Source: Roseateles_B flavus (lineage in GTDB: Bacteria; Pseudomonadota; Gammaproteobacteria; Burkholderiales; Burkholderiaceae_C). From it: 64,000 nucleotides of DNA. The notes below the pieces were generated by a model. The model did no database searches. It saw only the letters and a list, made by a program, of their open reading frames with translations, and had not been told where the DNA came from. The DNA is taken from positions 207,296 through 271,295 of the forward strand of contig NZ_JBDPZC010000008.1 of NCBI RefSeq assembly GCF_039872765.1. The letters are read 5' to 3'. How positions within the stretch are numbered: position 1 is the first letter of the stretch; each line of letters begins with the position of its first letter. The translations under genes and the position numbers were made by a program. Below, piece after piece: positions 1 through 9,025 of the stretch.

Positions 1-410
1 CCGGCGGGCTCATCGCCGCGGCCTGCACCAGCCTGGCCGGCTCCAGCCAGTGGTTCGAGCGCAGCGTGGTCAGCTACAGCAACCAGGCCAAGACCGAGAT
101 GCTGGGCGTGCCGCCGGGGCTGCTGGAGCTGCACGGCGCCGTCAGCGCCGAGGTGGCGCAGAGCATGGCGCGCGGCCTGTACGCCCATGCGCCCGTCGAG
201 TGGACCCTGGCCGTGACCGGCATCGCCGGGCCCAGCGGCGGCAGCGAGGACAAGCCCGTGGGCACGGTCTGGCTGGCGCTCTACCACCACGGCAAGCCGA
301 TCAAGGTCTGGCAGGAGCTGTTCAAGGGCGACCGCCACGCCGTGCGCGCCGCCACCGTGCGCGTGGGCCTGTCGGCCCTGTGCGAGGCCCTGGAGGACCG
401 GGACAGCTGA
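1..410 (+). CDS. pncC: CinA C-terminal-type nicotinamide-nucleotide amidase (5' truncated)
   Basis: The reading frame is already open at base 3 and enters the window with GGLIAAACTSLAGSSQWFER, the conserved glycine-rich core of the CinA C-terminal (PncC) family, which deamidates NMN to nicotinate mononucleotide in pyridine-nucleotide salvage. The visible 136 residues continue through VSYSNQAKTEMLGV and VTGIAGPSGGSEDKPVGTVW, both family hallmarks, and stop at 408-410. The start codon lies outside the window. The visible length fits a stand-alone PncC of about 165 residues missing its first 30, but the C-terminal half of a full CinA cannot be excluded. The stop overlaps the start of ghrA (TGATG), so the two are probably translationally coupled. 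Confidence 0.9.
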   Translation, partial: GGLIAAACTSLAGSSQWFERSVVSYSNQAKTEMLGVPPGLLELHGAVSAEVAQSMARGLYAHAPVEWTLAVTGIAGPSGGSEDKPVGTVWLALYHHGKPIKVWQELFKGDRHAVRAATVRVGLSALCEALEDRDS

Positions 411-1369
411 TGGCGATTCTCCTGTGTGGTGCCTGGGCGCTGGACCAGCCCGAAGGCCGGGCCGAGCAGCAGCGCTGGCTGCAGGCCCTGCATCAAGCCC
501 TGCCGGGCGAGGACTGGGTGCTGCAGGCGCCCGAGGACCCGGCGCAGGCCGCGGCCATCGAGATTGCCGTGGTGGCCAACCCGCCGCCCGGCAGCCTGCA
601 GGGCCTGCCGCGCCTGGCCTTGATCCAGTCCCTGTGGGCGGGCGTGGACCGCCTGATGCAAGACCTGACCCTGCCGTCAGGCATCCCCCTGTGCCGCATG
701 GTCGACCCGGCCATGAACGAGGCCATGGTGCAGACGGCGCTGTGGGCCACCCTGGCCCTGCACCGCGGCTTCTTCCAGTGCCAGCAGCAGCAGCGCACGG
801 CGCTGTGGCGCCAGCCCCCGCAGCTGCGTGCGGCCGAATGGCAGGTGCTGGTGCTGGGGCAGGGCGAGCTGGGCGGCCGCGTGGCCCGCAGCCTGGCCGG
901 CCTGGGCTACGCCGTCTCGGGCTGGAGCCGCCGGCCCAGGACGCATGAGGGCGTGCAGGGCCTGCATGGCGAAGACGGCTTGTCCCGGGGCCTGGCCGCG
1001 GCGGACACGGTAATCAACCTGCTGCCGCTCACCGACGAAACCCGCGGCTTCTTCGACGCCCGGCGACTGGGCGCCTTCAAGCGGGGCGCCAGCCTCATCA
1101 ATCTAGCGCGCGGCGCCCATGTCGACGAGCAGGCCCTGCTGGCGGCCCTGGACGCGGGCCACGTCGGGCATGCGGTGCTGGATGTCTTCCGCCACGAGCC
1201 GCTGCCGGCGCCGCATCCCTTCTGGTCGCACCCGCAGGTGACGGTCCTGCCCCACACGGCGGCGCAGACCGATCCGCGCTCGGCGGCCGAGGTGGTGGCG
1301 TCCAATGTCAGGGCGCTGCGCAGCGGAACGACTTTGCAGCACCGGGTCGAGCGCAGCCAGGGCTACTGA
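410..1369 (+). CDS. ghrA: Glyoxylate/hydroxypyruvate reductase A (2-hydroxyacid dehydrogenase)
   Basis: A 319-residue NAD(P)H-dependent D-2-hydroxyacid dehydrogenase expected to reduce glyoxylate to glycolate and hydroxypyruvate to glycerate in the cytoplasm. The Rossmann nucleotide-binding motif is GQGELGG at 150-156. The catalytic triad is recognisable as R234 (NLARGAHVD), E263 (FRHEPLP) and H282 (VLPHTAAQ), all family-typical. The ATG at 410 is chosen because it overlaps the upstream stop as TGATG; upstream extension in frame reads into the pncC coding sequence and has no family similarity. A weak GC stem-loop (about 1379-1398) follows the stop and may end the transcript. Confidence 0.9.
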   Translation: MAILLCGAWALDQPEGRAEQQRWLQALHQALPGEDWVLQAPEDPAQAAAIEIAVVANPPPGSLQGLPRLALIQSLWAGVDRLMQDLTLPSGIPLCRMVDPAMNEAMVQTALWATLALHRGFFQCQQQQRTALWRQPPQLRAAEWQVLVLGQGELGGRVARSLAGLGYAVSGWSRRPRTHEGVQGLHGEDGLSRGLAAADTVINLLPLTDETRGFFDARRLGAFKRGASLINLARGAHVDEQALLAALDAGHVGHAVLDVFRHEPLPAPHPFWSHPQVTVLPHTAAQTDPRSAAEVVASNVRALRSGTTLQHRVERSQGY

Positions 1370-1478
1370 AGCGGCCGGCCCGCCGCCCCGCAGGCGGGTG
1401 TGCGTCCCTGAAGCGGGGCTTCTCAAGCGCGGCGGCCCTGCGTTAGCCTTGGGCCTCGTCGTCGGGATGTAAAACACC

Positions 1479-4271
1479 ATGGACTGGCTTCGCAGGCCTG
1501 CGCTGTTTCCGGGTCGCCTGGCATCGGCTGTCGCGGGTGTCGATGCGCCCCCGTCCCTGCCGCTGCTGGCGCTGGCCCGGCGGGCCTGGGCCGAGCGCCA
1601 GCTGGACAGCCGCCAGGCCCTGTCCTGGGCCGCCGCCGTGCTGGAAGGCCTGCCCACGCTGGACCTTCCCGCGGCCGATGCCCGCCTGCTGGGCGCGCGC
1701 ATGACCCTGGTCCGGGCCGAGGTTCATCTGCAGCAGCTGCGCCTGGACGAGGCCGAGCAGGGCGTGAAGGCGGCGCGTGCGCAGTTCGAGGCCTGCAGCG
1801 ACGACTGCGGGCTGGCCGATGCCTGCTGGCTCGAGCACATCCTGGCCAGTGACCGCGGCGACACCCAGGGCCTGCGCCGCGCCTTGCTGGACGCCCTGGC
1901 CTGCGCCGAGCGGGCCGCCGAGCCGGACCGCGCGCTGTTCCTGCGCATCGTGCTGGCCCGGTCCGACATGTTCCGGGACGCCGAGGAGGCGCGCCAGGCC
2001 TGGGCCGGCCGCCTGCCTGAATCCATCGAAGGACTCTCGCCCATGTGCGCCGCGGCCCTGGCCGACTACCTCGGCGTCCGCGAGGGGCTGCTGTCGCATT
2101 TCTCGCTGTCCGCCACCTGGCTCGAGCAGGGATTCGAACTGGCACTGGCCTCCGGGCAGCTGCGCCGGGCCATGGCCCTGGCCTCGAACCTGGGCTACAC
2201 CTTCACCGCGGCCTCGGACTATGCCCGCGCCATCGACTGGCTGCAGCGCGGCCTGGCGCTGGCCCGGCGTGCCGGCTGGCCCGGTTCCATCGGCCTGTGC
2301 CTGGCGCAGACCGGCGAGGCCATGCGCCGCGTCGGGCAGGTGGGAGCGGCGCGCGAGCTGCTGCAGGAGTGCCTCGACACGCTGGCCGGCCACCCCGACA
2401 GCCGCACCATCCTGCTGGCCCTGAGCTACCTGGGCCAGGTGGAGCTGGACTGCGGCCATGCGCCGCAAGCCCTGACCCTGTTCGAGACCCTGGTCCGGCG
2501 CGCCCTGCAGGTGGGCTCCAGCGACCTGCGCCTGGACGGCGAGCTGGGTCGTGCGCGCTGCCTGCTGCGCCTGCAGCGCCTGGCCGAGGCGCAGGCTGCG
2601 GCCCGGGGCGCGCAAGACCTGGCACGCCAGCTGCAGCAGCAGACCCTGCAGGTGGAGCTGTTGTGGCTGCAGGCGGCCATCACGCGCGCGGCTGCGGCGC
2701 CGCCGGCCGAGGTGCTGGACGGGCTGCTGGAGGCCTCGCAACTGGCCGCGGTGATCGAGGGCTACCGCCCGCCGCCGGCCCTGCTGGAGGAGACGGCCGA
2801 GGCCCTGGCCGCCGCGGGCCGGCACCAGGAGGCCTATGCAAGCGCACGGCAGGCGGCCCGGGTGCGCAAGGACAGCCTCAGCGACGAAGCCGCCAAGCGC
2901 GCCGCCGCCCTGCAGCTGCACCAGCAGATCGAGACCCTGGCCGCGGAGCGCGAGCATCTGCGCCGCCTGGCCGAGGCAGAGTCGGCCCGTGCGCGGGCCC
3001 TGGAGGATGCGCAGCAGGTGCTCAGCCACCTGAGCCGCGTGGGGCAGGAGATCACGGCCGAGCTGGTGGCCGAGCGGGTGTTCGATTCGCTGGAGCGCCA
3101 TGTGCACGCCATGCTGCACGTGGCCTGCATGGCCATCTACCTGCTCGACGAGGCCGGCACCCAGCTCTACTGCGCCTTTGGCGTGGAGGAAGGCCAGCCC
3201 TTCGTGGACCCGCCCGTGCCGGTGGACGCGCCGCACAGCTACTGCGCGCGCTGCGTGCGGGAGCGCTGCAGCTTCGTCCTGGGCGTGGACGAGCAGCCGC
3301 ATGCAGACTCGCAGGTGCCAGGCACCAGCCAGATGCTCAGCGTGATGTTCGCGCCGCTGATGATCGGCGAGCGCGTGGTGGGCGTGATGACCGTGCAGTC
3401 GCCGCGCGCCGCGGCCTACGGCCAGCGCGAAGAGCTCATCTTCTCCAGCCTCTGTGCCTACGCGGCCATCGCGCTGGACAATGCGCGCGCCTACCAGCGC
3501 CTGTCCGAGCTGCAGCGGCACGTGATGGCCCAGGAGAAGCTGGCCGCCCTGGGTGCGATGGTGGCCGGCGTGGCCCATGAGCTGAACACCCCCATCGGCA
3601 ACAGCCTGCTGGTGTCCTCGGCCCTGCTCAGCGATGCGCGCGACTTCGAGGCCCGCGTGAGCCGCGAGCCCCTGCGCCGCAGCGACTGGCAGCAGCACGC
3701 CACGCGGACCCGCGAGGGCCTGGAGGTCATCGAGCGCTGCATGGACACCGCGGCGGCCCTGGTGCGCAGCTTCAAGCAGGTGGCGGTGGATCGCAGCGCC
3801 GAGCAGCGCCGGCGCTACGAGCTGCTGGAGCTGTGCCAGCAATGCCACCAGAGCCTGGGCCTGATGCTGCGCCGCGCGGGCGTGCAGCTGGACATCGCCG
3901 TGCCGGCCGGCCTGCTCCTGCACGGCTACCCGGGTGCGCTGAGCCAGGTGCTGGTCATCCTCATCAACAACGCCGTCACGCACGCCTTCGACGGGCGCGA
4001 GCAGGGCCTGATGCGCCTGGAGGCGCAGCTCAACGGGCCGCACCAGGTCCAACTGAGCCTGCGGGACGATGGCGCCGGCATGAGCCCGGCCGTGCTCAAG
4101 CGGGTGTTCGAGCCCTTCTTCACCACCAAGTTCGGGCAGGGGGGCAGCGGCCTGGGCCTGTCGATCTGCCTCAACATCGTCGAGACCCTGCTGGGGGGCC
4201 GCATCCGGGTCAGCAGCGAGCCGGGCCAGGGCAGCTGCTTCACGCTGGAGCTGCCCCTGATCGCCCCCTGA
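1479..4271 (+). CDS. Cytoplasmic sensor histidine kinase: TPR-like, GAF and kinase domains
   Basis: A 930-residue protein without a membrane segment or signal peptide. Residues about 20-480 are alpha-helical and Ala/Leu-rich with TPR-like spacing, residues about 490-520 look like a coiled coil, and a GAF-like sensor domain follows (about 530-685). The kinase core has an H-box with the likely phospho-acceptor H700 (GVAHELNTPIGN), an N-box with N830 (LINNAVTHAF), a DDGAGMS G1 box near 864 and FFTTKF...GSGLGLS as F/G2 boxes, so it looks catalytically complete. No receiver domain and no adjacent response-regulator gene are present, which makes it an orphan. The neighbouring diguanylate cyclase/phosphodiesterase gene is convergent, 13 bp away. 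The TPR block may be a protein-interaction sensor; ligand and partner cannot be read from the sequence. Confidence 0.88.
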   Translation: MDWLRRPALFPGRLASAVAGVDAPPSLPLLALARRAWAERQLDSRQALSWAAAVLEGLPTLDLPAADARLLGARMTLVRAEVHLQQLRLDEAEQGVKAARAQFEACSDDCGLADACWLEHILASDRGDTQGLRRALLDALACAERAAEPDRALFLRIVLARSDMFRDAEEARQAWAGRLPESIEGLSPMCAAALADYLGVREGLLSHFSLSATWLEQGFELALASGQLRRAMALASNLGYTFTAASDYARAIDWLQRGLALARRAGWPGSIGLCLAQTGEAMRRVGQVGAARELLQECLDTLAGHPDSRTILLALSYLGQVELDCGHAPQALTLFETLVRRALQVGSSDLRLDGELGRARCLLRLQRLAEAQAAARGAQDLARQLQQQTLQVELLWLQAAITRAAAAPPAEVLDGLLEASQLAAVIEGYRPPPALLEETAEALAAAGRHQEAYASARQAARVRKDSLSDEAAKRAAALQLHQQIETLAAEREHLRRLAEAESARARALEDAQQVLSHLSRVGQEITAELVAERVFDSLERHVHAMLHVACMAIYLLDEAGTQLYCAFGVEEGQPFVDPPVPVDAPHSYCARCVRERCSFVLGVDEQPHADSQVPGTSQMLSVMFAPLMIGERVVGVMTVQSPRAAAYGQREELIFSSLCAYAAIALDNARAYQRLSELQRHVMAQEKLAALGAMVAGVAHELNTPIGNSLLVSSALLSDARDFEARVSREPLRRSDWQQHATRTREGLEVIERCMDTAAALVRSFKQVAVDRSAEQRRRYELLELCQQCHQSLGLMLRRAGVQLDIAVPAGLLLHGYPGALSQVLVILINNAVTHAFDGREQGLMRLEAQLNGPHQVQLSLRDDGAGMSPAVLKRVFEPFFTTKFGQGGSGLGLSICLNIVETLLGGRIRVSSEPGQGSCFTLELPLIAP

Positions 4272-4284
4272 TCGCGGGAACGGA

Positions 4285-6714
4285 TCAGCTCAGGCCCGCG
4301 AACAGCGATTCCGGCGGATCCTCGGCGTCCAGGGCCGGCGGCTTCCACTGCTCCAGCCAGTCCACGAACTGGGCCTCGGGCATGGGCTTGCTGATGAAGT
4401 AGCCCTGACCCTCGTCACAGCCCAGGCGGGCCAGGATCTGCCAGGCCCGCAGGGTCTCCAGCCCTTCGGCCACCACCGACAGCCCGAGGTTGTGTGCCAG
4501 CTCGACGGTGGAGCGCACGATCTTGGCGTCGTCCAGGTCGCGCTCCATGGCCATCACGAAGCTCTTGTCGATCTTCAGCTCGTCCACGGGCAGGCGCTTG
4601 AGGTAGGCCAGCGAGGAGTAGCCGGTGCCGAAGTCGTCGATGCTCAGCTTGAAGCCCATGGCGGACAGTTGCTCCAGCGTGCTCAGCGCGCGGGCGGGGT
4701 CGTCCATGATGGCGCTCTCGGTGATCTCCAGGCACAGCGCGGAGGGCGGCACACCCTCAGCCTCGATGGCGGCGCGGATCTTCAGGGGCAGGTCCTGGTC
4801 CATCAGGTCGCGCGTCGAGAGATTGACGCTGATGCGCAAGACCTGACCCCGCTCGCGAGCCTGCCGCCAGGCGCGGGCCGAGGCGGCCACCACCCAGGCG
4901 CTGAGTTGGCGGATGAAGCCGGTCTGTTCCGCGAAGGGAATGAACTGCATGGGCGGCACCAGGCCGCGCTGCGGGTGCTCCCAGCGCACCAGGGCCTCGG
5001 CGCTGATGACCTGGCCGCTGCGCAGGTCCACCTTGGGCTGCAGGAAGAGGCGCAGCTGGCCGCCCTCGACCGCCCGGCGCAGCTCGCCCAGCAGACTCAG
5101 GGACTCCTGGCTGCCCGCGTCCAGGCTGGGGCTGTAGAGCTGGCTGCCGCTTTGACGCTGCTTGGCGGCGTACATGGCCAGCTCGGCCCGGCTCAGCAGG
5201 CTGCTGGCGTCGCGGGCCTGGCGCGGGTAGAGCACGATGCCGATGCCGGCACCCAGGTCCACCGTCTGGTCCTCGATGTGCAGGGACTGTTCGAAGTCGC
5301 GCTGGATGCGCTGGGCCATGGCCAGCGCGGCCTCCTCGTCCGCGCCGTCCAGCAGCAGCGCGAACTCGTCGCCGCCCAGTCGTGCCAGCAGGCTCTGGGA
5401 GCCGCGGCACAGCTCGCTGAGCCGCGCGGCCACGCCGCACAGCAGCTGGTCGCCCAGCCGATGGCCCAGCACGTCGTTCACATGCTTGAAGCGGTCCAGG
5501 TCCAGCATCAGCACGGCGCAGGGCGCCTCGCTGGCCTGCAGGCGCTCCTGCAGGCGCTGGCTGAACTGCTCACGGTTGGGCAGGCCGGTCAGCGGGTCCC
5601 AGTAGGCCAGGCGATGGACCTGCTCCTCGCGCTCGCGGATGCCCAGGCGCATGGCCTCGAAGCTGCGGGCCAGCTCGGCCACCTCGCCGAGGTCGGAGCC
5701 CGAGGCCACGGGCGTGTCGTAGTCGCCCGCGCCCAGTCGCAGGGCCGATTGCGTCAGCGAGGCGATGGGGCGGCTGATCCGCCGCGCGGTGAACACGCTG
5801 CCCATGGCGAAGGCGGCGATGCCCGCGGCCGTCAGGGCCAGCAGGGACCACTGCAGCTGGCGGTAGGGCGCCACCGCTTCGTCGAAGGAGGCCCACATCA
5901 CCGCGCCGATCTGGCGCTTGCCGGCCAGCTCCTGCGGCAGGGGCAGCAGGCGCACCCGCCAGTGCTGCCCGCCCCATTCGCGCTGCACGGACTGGCCCGG
6001 GCTCAGCTCCGCCATGGCGCTGGTGAAGGCGGGGCCGCGCTCGGCGTCTTCCACCACGGAGACGCTCTCCTGCCAGCGCCCGCGCTCGCCGGTGACGAAC
6101 ATGGCGTCGACATTGATCAGGCGCTTGAGGTCCAGCAGCGGCACTTCATCGAGCCGGAAACCCATCAGCACATGGCCGATGGTCATGGGGGCGCGGACCG
6201 GCACGGTGACCACCTGCATGATCTCGCGGTCCACCAGGACCAGAGTGGCCTGCTCGGGGTCCAGGTCCTGGCGCTTGAGCAGGGGCAGGTAGAGCTCGGC
6301 CTGGTCACGGGTGGCGGCCACCAGCTGGCCCGTCACGTTGGCATAGGCCACCAGCGAGGCGTTGACGCGCTCGCCGTTGTTGTGAAGGGCGTCGCGCAGG
6401 GTCTCGATGTCGACCTGCTCGGACGGGCCCTGGCTGCGGCCCACGGCCTCGCGGAAACCGTAGTCCGCGGCCAGCAGCTCGGCGGCGGCCCGCTCGCGGG
6501 CGGCCTGCTGGACGACCAGCCGCTGCAGCATGCGCCCCGCGGTGGCCAGCTTGGCCTCGATGGCGGCCTCGGCGTTGGCCTCGATGCTGTGGCCGATGAA
6601 GCCGAAGCTGGCGAGCTGGATCAGCAGCAGCAGCCCCAGGAACAGGGCCACGATGCGGCCCTCGATGCGGCGCGGGTTGAGGAAGGCCGGCAGTTGCAGG
6701 GACCCCATCAGCAT
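4285..6714 (-). CDS. Membrane GGDEF-EAL cyclic-di-GMP enzyme with periplasmic sensor and HAMP
   Basis: This 809-residue protein turns over the second messenger c-di-GMP at the inner membrane. TM1 (about 20-42) and TM2 (about 287-308) bracket a periplasmic sensor domain of about 240 residues, followed by HAMP (about 308-360), GGDEF (about 365-525, intact motif at 447-451) and EAL (about 540-790, EAL at 573-575). The EAL domain keeps the Asn of NLSTRD, the Glu of EITES, the DDFGTGYSS pair and the IDK lysine, so phosphodiesterase activity is likely. The allosteric RxxD I-site before GGDEF is replaced by GSQS. The start at 6714 (M1) or 6708 (M3) cannot be separated. It lies 7 bp downstream of the cupredoxin-like gene, suggesting co-transcription and perhaps a shared periplasmic signal. 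Confidence 0.92.
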   Translation of the reverse strand: MLMGSLQLPAFLNPRRIEGRIVALFLGLLLLIQLASFGFIGHSIEANAEAAIEAKLATAGRMLQRLVVQQAARERAAAELLAADYGFREAVGRSQGPSEQVDIETLRDALHNNGERVNASLVAYANVTGQLVAATRDQAELYLPLLKRQDLDPEQATLVLVDREIMQVVTVPVRAPMTIGHVLMGFRLDEVPLLDLKRLINVDAMFVTGERGRWQESVSVVEDAERGPAFTSAMAELSPGQSVQREWGGQHWRVRLLPLPQELAGKRQIGAVMWASFDEAVAPYRQLQWSLLALTAAGIAAFAMGSVFTARRISRPIASLTQSALRLGAGDYDTPVASGSDLGEVAELARSFEAMRLGIREREEQVHRLAYWDPLTGLPNREQFSQRLQERLQASEAPCAVLMLDLDRFKHVNDVLGHRLGDQLLCGVAARLSELCRGSQSLLARLGGDEFALLLDGADEEAALAMAQRIQRDFEQSLHIEDQTVDLGAGIGIVLYPRQARDASSLLSRAELAMYAAKQRQSGSQLYSPSLDAGSQESLSLLGELRRAVEGGQLRLFLQPKVDLRSGQVISAEALVRWEHPQRGLVPPMQFIPFAEQTGFIRQLSAWVVAASARAWRQARERGQVLRISVNLSTRDLMDQDLPLKIRAAIEAEGVPPSALCLEITESAIMDDPARALSTLEQLSAMGFKLSIDDFGTGYSSLAYLKRLPVDELKIDKSFVMAMERDLDDAKIVRSTVELAHNLGLSVVAEGLETLRAWQILARLGCDEGQGYFISKPMPEAQFVDWLEQWKPPALDAEDPPESLFAGLS

Positions 6715-6721
6715 CGGCCCT

Positions 6722-7339
6722 TCACTGCGGGGCCAGCACCAGGCTGGACTGGCCCGAGGCCTGCCCGGCAGGCACGGTGAGCTTCTGGCTCAGCAGCAGC
6801 GGCTGCAGGCGCGAGGGATGCCACAGCTTCAGCGCATGCTCGCCCGGTGGCAGGTCCAGGCTCAGCTCGCCCTGGGCGTTGGTCTTGCCGAAGACGGGGG
6901 TGTCGACCACCACGATGAAGGCGCCCATGCGGTCGTGGATGTTGCAGCCCAGCGCGGCGACGCCCGGCTTGTCGAAGACCACAGGCTCGGAGGGCGTGCC
7001 CGAGTAGAGCTTGATGTCGAAGGGCTTGATGGGCGAGAAGGAATAGACGTGGTGGCGGACCGTGTCGAAGTTGGGGAAGGACACGGCCGTGCCCGTCTGC
7101 ACCACCAGCACATGCGGCTGGAACTGGCGATCGCGCTGGGCCATTTCGGCGCGGCCGTTGCTGCTGCGCGCGGGGCCCTTGATCTCGACGGCGACCACCG
7201 CCTCGGCCAGCGGCTGGCCTTCGGCCGTGCGCAGCTGGAACTGCCACGGAATGGCAGCGGCCAGGCTCGGCAGCAGGCACAGGGCGGCGCAGCTGCCGCC
7301 CAACAGGGTTCGGATCGTTCGCGGGAGCGTGGGCTGCAT
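6722..7339 (-). CDS. Periplasmic cupredoxin-like protein (methylamine-utilisation-protein type)
   Basis: 205 residues with a Sec signal peptide (hydrophobic stretch about 12-28, cleavage after SLAAA). The rest is a small beta-rich domain with a plausible type-1 copper ligand set: H96/H97 in VRHHVYSF, C132 and H135 in GCNIHDRM, and M138. The C-terminal half resembles a carboxypeptidase-regulatory-like beta-sandwich (NAQGELSLDLPPGEH). Homologues are often labelled methylamine utilisation protein, but no methylamine dehydrogenase genes are nearby, so that name should not be taken as function. The gene is 7 bp upstream of the membrane GGDEF-EAL gene, and such pairing suggests a copper- or redox-responsive input to c-di-GMP; that is inference. 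Confidence 0.75.
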   Translation of the reverse strand: MQPTLPRTIRTLLGGSCAALCLLPSLAAAIPWQFQLRTAEGQPLAEAVVAVEIKGPARSSNGRAEMAQRDRQFQPHVLVVQTGTAVSFPNFDTVRHHVYSFSPIKPFDIKLYSGTPSEPVVFDKPGVAALGCNIHDRMGAFIVVVDTPVFGKTNAQGELSLDLPPGEHALKLWHPSRLQPLLLSQKLTVPAGQASGQSSLVLAPQ

Positions 7340-7417
7340 GCCTGCGCCTTCCAGGAAGGGACAACAGGTCAGACCATAACGCGAAATACCGCGTCGCGGC
7401 GTGCCGAATCAGCCGTC

Positions 7418-8512
7418 TCAGGCCTTGAGAACGAGGCTGGCGTGACGTCCGCCCGCCCCGCGGCCCGGCTGACCCTGCGCAGTCTCCAGCAGCATCAGCG
7501 CCAGCTTCTGCAGCGCGGCCCAGGGGTCCAGCGGCCAGTCGCGGTGGCGCAGGCCCTTGACGATGCCGTCAACGACCTGGGCGGCATCGACCAGGGCCTG
7601 GACCTGCATGCCATGCAGCCCCGGCACGATGCGCTCGAACAGCCGCTCCTTGGCGCCCCAGACCCGCGATTCGCGCAGGGCCATGGGCAGGGGCTTGCCG
7701 GCATCCACGGCCTCGCGCACGCGCTTGAGGGCGCGGATGTCGTCGGCCAGGGCCCAGTGCACCAGCACGGCGGCCTCGCCCTCGGCTTCGAGGCCTTCGA
7801 GCATGCGCAGCACGCGGGGCGTCTGGCCCGAGAGGATGGCCTCGCTGAGCTTGAAGACGTCATAGCGCGCCACGTTCAGCACCGCGCTCTCGATCTGCTC
7901 GAAGCTCAGCGGCCCCGGCGGATGCAGCAGGGCCAGCTTCTGCAGCTCCTGGTGCGCGGCCAGCAGGTTGCCCTCCACGCGATCGGCAAAGAAGGCCAGG
8001 CTGCGCTGCCCTTCCTCGCCCTCGACCACGGACTGCCCCTGAGCCGAGAGGCGCTGGGCGAGCCACTGCGGCAGGGCGCGGCGCTCCACGGGTTCGACCT
8101 TGATGCTCACGCCTTGCTGGTCCAGGGCGGTGAACCAGGCGCTCGAGAGCTGGGTCTTGTCCAGGCGGGGCAGGGTGACCAGCGTCAGCACGTCCTCGGG
8201 CAGGGCCTGGCAGTAGCGCTGCAGGGCCTCGGAACCGTCCTTGCCGGGCTTGCCGGAGGGGATGCGGATCTCGATGAACTGGCGCTCGGCGAAGAGGCTC
8301 AGCGCCTGCGCCGCGCCCAGCACCGGGCCCCAGTCGAAATAGGCGCCGCTGACGATGAACACCTTGCGCTCGCTGTAGCCCTGGGCGCGCGCCGAGGCAC
8401 GGATGGCGTCCGCGGCCTCCTGTGCGAGCAGGGGCTCATCCCCATGCACGGTGTACAGGGGCTTGAGGCCTTTGGCGAGTTGCGCGGCCAGCGCGTCGGG
8501 GCGGATCTGCAT
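7418..8512 (-). CDS. holA: DNA polymerase III subunit delta
   Basis: 364 residues matching the clamp-loader delta subunit that opens the beta sliding clamp. The N-terminus (MQIRPDALAAQLAKGL, then VHGDEPLLAQEAADAIR) is the characteristic delta start, and the length is normal (E. coli about 343). The middle carries VSGAYFDWGPVLGAAQALSLF and the C-terminus an all-helical oligomerisation domain. It follows lptE by 10 bp in the widely conserved leuS-lptE-holA order, which strongly supports the call. A gap of 78 bp separates it from the cupredoxin-like gene. Confidence 0.95.
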   Translation of the reverse strand: MQIRPDALAAQLAKGLKPLYTVHGDEPLLAQEAADAIRASARAQGYSERKVFIVSGAYFDWGPVLGAAQALSLFAERQFIEIRIPSGKPGKDGSEALQRYCQALPEDVLTLVTLPRLDKTQLSSAWFTALDQQGVSIKVEPVERRALPQWLAQRLSAQGQSVVEGEEGQRSLAFFADRVEGNLLAAHQELQKLALLHPPGPLSFEQIESAVLNVARYDVFKLSEAILSGQTPRVLRMLEGLEAEGEAAVLVHWALADDIRALKRVREAVDAGKPLPMALRESRVWGAKERLFERIVPGLHGMQVQALVDAAQVVDGIVKGLRHRDWPLDPWAALQKLALMLLETAQGQPGRGAGGRHASLVLKA

Positions 8513-8522
8513 GGTGGCGGCT

Positions 8523-9020
8523 TCAGCGCAGGCGCACGCTGCCCAGACGGCGCATCACCTGCGCGGCGGCGTCGTACTGCATGGCGCGATAGAGCTGCGC
8601 TTCCTCCTGCTCCTTGGCCAGGGCCTGGGATTCGAGGTAGCTCATTTCGCGGCTCATGCGCAGCTCGGTGATGGGCAGCAGCGGCTCGCCGCCGGGCGTG
8701 CGCACCAGGTAGTCCAGCTGCAGCTTGAGCTGCCACTCCCGCACCTGGCCGGCGCTGGTGGACACCACGACCGAACGCTCGCGGCTGTCCCGCAGGGCCT
8801 CCAGCACCACCTGGGCCTTGGACGGGTCCTGCACCAGCTGCAGCGGCGATTGCCGCAGCTGCCGGCGCAGCTCCTCGACCAGCGGGGACTCCGGCGCGAA
8901 GCCGGTCAGCGCCAGGGTCTGGAAGGCGTATTCGGGATCGCGGCGCAGCTCGAAGCCGCAGGCCGCAAGACCCGAGAGCAGGGGCAGCGCAAGCAGCCCG
9001 CGGCGCGAGAGAGGGCTCAT
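8523..9020 (-). CDS. lptE: LPS-assembly lipoprotein LptE
   Basis: 165 residues, an outer-membrane lipoprotein that plugs the LptD barrel during lipopolysaccharide delivery to the cell surface. A type II signal peptide ends at the lipobox LAAC (Cys21), preceded by RRGLLALPLLSG. The mature part starts with GFELR, the family signature, followed by an alpha/beta domain of typical size. It sits between leuS (5 bp gap) and holA (10 bp gap), the usual position for this gene in gamma- and betaproteobacteria. Confidence 0.93.
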   Translation of the reverse strand: MSPLSRRGLLALPLLSGLAACGFELRRDPEYAFQTLALTGFAPESPLVEELRRQLRQSPLQLVQDPSKAQVVLEALRDSRERSVVVSTSAGQVREWQLKLQLDYLVRTPGGEPLLPITELRMSREMSYLESQALAKEQEEAQLYRAMQYDAAAQVMRRLGSVRLR

Positions 9021-9025
9021 GGCGC

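Noticed and set aside
1443..4052. Open frame of 869 codons antisense to the histidine kinase
   Set aside because: The kinase frame has complete H, N and G boxes; the antisense product is compositionally biased with no recognisable domain.
4492..6780. Open frame of 762 codons opposite the GGDEF-EAL gene
   Set aside because: The opposite strand encodes intact GGDEF and EAL motifs; the plus-strand product is Gln/His/Leu-rich without motifs.
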